Shown here piece by piece: positions 61,572-64,000 of a stretch of DNA of 64,000 nucleotides. Within the stretch, counting starts at the first letter, position 1. Each line of letters begins with the position of its first letter. The notes beneath the pieces were generated by a model, which saw only the letters and a program-made list of their open reading frames with translations, was not told where the DNA came from and did no database searches. The stretch comes from Sphagnum magellanicum. Its lineage: Eukaryota; Streptophyta; Sphagnopsida; Sphagnales; Sphagnaceae. The translations under genes and the position numbers were made by a program. Location of the stretch: contig CM038919.1 of the NCBI GenBank assembly GCA_021904315.1, forward strand, positions 14,873,666 through 14,937,665, read 5' to 3'.

Positions 61572-62195
61572 TGTTAAAGGAGTAGGATGATTACATTGTT
61601 TTTGGATGTATAAAGCATTACAAATAAGGATTGATCATTAGACATTGGCGGTTTGAATTTTGAATTCTTGTTAGTTTTGATCCATGTTGATGGTGATTTG
61701 GGAACTACCCAAAGGTGGGAGTTCTGGGAAAGTGAAATTCATTCGGAGACACATAGTTTTGGAGTAAACAAATAGATGTAAGAACTTTGTAGCACAAACT
61801 ACAAATTTTGGTTTTTCATACCATAGATTTAATCTTGTTGTTTGATTACATTTCAATGGAACATGGAATTTTTTGTTATATTTTGATTGAAATTTTTAGT
61901 AAATAAGGGAAGTATAGACTTCTATAGTGATTTCCATATTCAAATTATTGTGTGAATTATTTGTAGTATCAAAAATATCATGAAATGAATTGTAATTTTG
62001 TTTCTGGTTTTCTACATTGTATTTTGAAGTACAAATTATAGTTATCTAAAATAACCATGAATATGTTGTTTTAATGAACTATATACATAAGTGTGTTCAG
62101 AAGTAGTGCAAAAATTGTGAATGTTTGAATATTGTAATGTAAATATGTTGTTACAGTAAATGTGGAGTAGTTCTACAAAAATTTAATCCACATCT
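61572..62195 (+). mobile_element. LTR copy belonging to the second gypsy remnant
   Basis: Starts TGTTAAAGGAGTAGGATGA after AGAAGGGGTAA, matching 34786. About 620 bp of homology follows, ending where the transposase remnant on the other strand begins. Confidence 0.65.
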
Positions 62196-63310
62196 ACTAG
62201 ACTTGTCAATTAGTATATCTTCAATGTGCAAATCAACTTCTTGAACCTCTAGTTTAGGTGTTTTTATCATGTCCACAAACCACCCATTGGGTTGAATCTT
62301 GTTTTCCATAGCATTCAAGTTGAATGGCCATATTTCAATTGTTTTGAAGCCTTGGCATGTGTTATGTGGAGTAAATGTTTTTTTAAGTTTAGTTAGCAAC
62401 ACCCATTGTGCTAAATCTTCTTTTCTAGCACCTTTTCTTTTGTTAACTAATGTTCACATGTTCTTGTAAACTCTAAATGTTATTTTGAAAGGTTTGAAAC
62501 ATGTAACATCAAAAGGTTGCAATGCATGGCTTGTGTGTGATAACAAAGTAATAAAATCCAACCTTACCTCCCTTGTCTTGTGCACTACATCTAGTGTAAC
62601 ATGCAAATTGTGTCCATATAAAATAATTAGATGACAATTTTAGTACTATTCATATTTCCTTTGTGTGCTTGAATAAAAGCTATCAAATGGGAAACTCTGT
62701 TTTTAAACAATATTGTTGTCATTCAAGCTTTAGGCTACATACCCATTGTAGTTCCATATTCACACCTATCTATGAAATTGCTTACCTTTAAAAATGTAAA
62801 ATTTTGGAAATGATTATCTTGTTGCATTGATGTAAGACAAGGTTCACAACCATTCCTTCTAGTTTAGTGTAATTAAATGAACAAATTTGGAACTGGTCCT
62901 AAACAAGACAAATGCACCCCCATTTTTCTTAGCTTAAGCATTGAACTCATCATAGTTCCATATTTGAACTAGCCAATACTTGTATGCACTATACATCTTT
63001 GCTAGGTTTGTGCAAATGTTTCAACATTAGTTGGGAAAGGCTTTTCACATGCCCAACCTTTAGACCTTAGGCAACCTTCAATGATAGTTCAAGTTTGCAT
63101 TTCCTAAACTGTTTAACCCACCCCCACCTTATAAATTCATTTTTAAAAGGTGTAATCTTTTTCTTGTATGAGTGTGATTGGTTCCCCAATCCTTTACATC
63201 TTATTCACATATGCAACAACTGCTTCTTCTTCCCTTTTTGCAATAATCTTATTTTGCCCTTTTTATAATTCAATCATTGGGATCCAAGCTGTAGATCCAC
63301 ATGCATCATG
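62165..63310 (-). pseudogene. Decayed pogo/Tc1-type (DDE_1) transposase
   Basis: Reading leftward from about 63310: a helix-turn-helix-like start (REEEAVVAYVNKM), a DNA-binding segment with PFKN then RWGWVKQFRKCKLELSLKVA, a WNYDEFNA motif holding the first catalytic Asp, a CEYGTTMGM and PKA-stop-MTT region, then the endonuclease core. There the usual DGH motif reads YGHNLHVTLDVVH, so the second Asp is Tyr, and TSHALQPFDVTCFKPFK follows. The 3' part (62402-62165) contains FKTIEIWPFNLNAMENKI. In-frame stops and several frameshifts are present. In this family the protein cuts and moves its own element; this one cannot. Terminal inverted repeats were not identified. Confidence 0.8.
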
Positions 63311-64000
63311 GAACGTTTGATTTTGTCCTTTTCCACTACCCAAATTCATTAGGTTTTTAGTGAAATGGGACAAAATTGACTAATATGCAATCTTGTAAAA
63401 AAAGATTAATTGATTAAGACATTTTTACTGAAATATTTTTTAGTTGTTTTGGATAGTCACATGTTGCACTAAATAATTTTTAATTAAAACATTATGACAT
63501 GTATATGAGGTCCCAAGTTAATATGACATGTAATAACATGCCATGTCATCATATAACTTTTTTCATTTTTATTTATTTATTTATTTTCTGGGTTTGTTTC
63601 TCAGATTGTGGAATCATGGATTACATTTTTGTTGTGAAATTTACATGTTGTGAAAATTATTTATTTATTTATTTGATTTGGTCAACAAAAATGTTTTAAC
63701 TACATCTTTTTCCCCAATTTTGTTTACAAAAATGTTTTGACATTATTTAACATGATGTACATGTTTATGTATTCACCATGATGTATATGTTTGTAAATTA
63801 CATTTATACAAGATATATTAAAGCATGCATTCATTAAAGATTGAACCCAAGATGTCATGGAAACACATTAAGGTCTTAACCACCAAACAATTTCAAAACT
63901 TTGTTAATAAAGATGAAAAAGTTTAATTTTATTATGTTTGGCATGAAATTGTTTAAGAAATTCAAAATTTAACATAATTTTTTTGCAACATTTATTCAAA
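63311..64000. other. AT-rich end of window, no gene seen
   Basis: Includes TTTA/TTATTTA simple repeats at about 63570-63590 and 63660-63675. From about 63830 a short ATTGAACCCAAGATG-like phrase resembles part of family D, possibly the start of another copy. Confidence 0.4.

Overview
This window looks like nuclear DNA from a land plant with a large, AT-rich, transposon-filled genome. The support is the mix of CACTA-type DNA transposons, a Ty3/gypsy element with a plant-style integrase, and small genes for secreted peptide precursors with a TATA box and a plant-like start context. A non-flowering plant (moss, lycophyte, fern or conifer) is my guess, from the feel of the gypsy sequences; the sequence does not settle it. 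I see no rRNA, tRNA, CRISPR array or bacterial-style operon.

The only intact genes I can defend are two members of a three-member family of small secreted proteins at 166-663 and 7831-8301. The third member (50838-51295) is broken by a stop and a frameshift. The copies share kilobases of flanking DNA, so they arose by segmental duplication. Copy 2 has a clear TATA box at 7453-7460; in copy 3 the same site has decayed. The C-termini are Pro/Gly/Asn-rich and two end in His-Asn, recalling processed plant peptide hormones (CLE, IDA or CEP type), but they match no one family cleanly.

Layout: 1-9.0 kb, peptide copies 1 and 2 with duplicated flanks and a reverse-oriented CACTA-like terminus at 2368. 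9-17.5 kb, AT-rich repeats, CACTA-like right ends at 15038 and 15372, and tandem duplications of 191 and 159 bp. 17.5-25.1 kb, low-copy-looking sequence with decayed gene fragments: a spliced minus-strand pseudogene, a polypyrimidine tract, and a plus-strand frame cut by two TAA codons. 26.8-29.1 kb, a complete non-autonomous CACTA element carrying a 68-bp hairpin. 29.6-35.4 kb, a 5'-truncated Ty3/gypsy element (integrase, long extra ORF region, LTR start). 36.9-38.2 kb, short-motif repeats and another CACTA-like end. 39.6-45.9 kb, one CACTA element nested in another, each with a perfect 3-bp target duplication. 46.2-46.9 and 55.8-56.5 kb, two 730-bp MITE copies in inverted orientation. 48.8-51.6 kb, peptide copy 3. 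53.4-55.7 kb, a degenerate satellite. 57.2-57.9 kb, another MITE. 59.7-62.2 kb, a second partial gypsy copy. 62.2-63.3 kb, a decayed pogo-type transposase on the minus strand.

Nothing here works as a multi-gene pathway. The possible new biology is the duplicated secreted-peptide family, two long hairpins that could feed small-RNA production, and the nested transposon structure.
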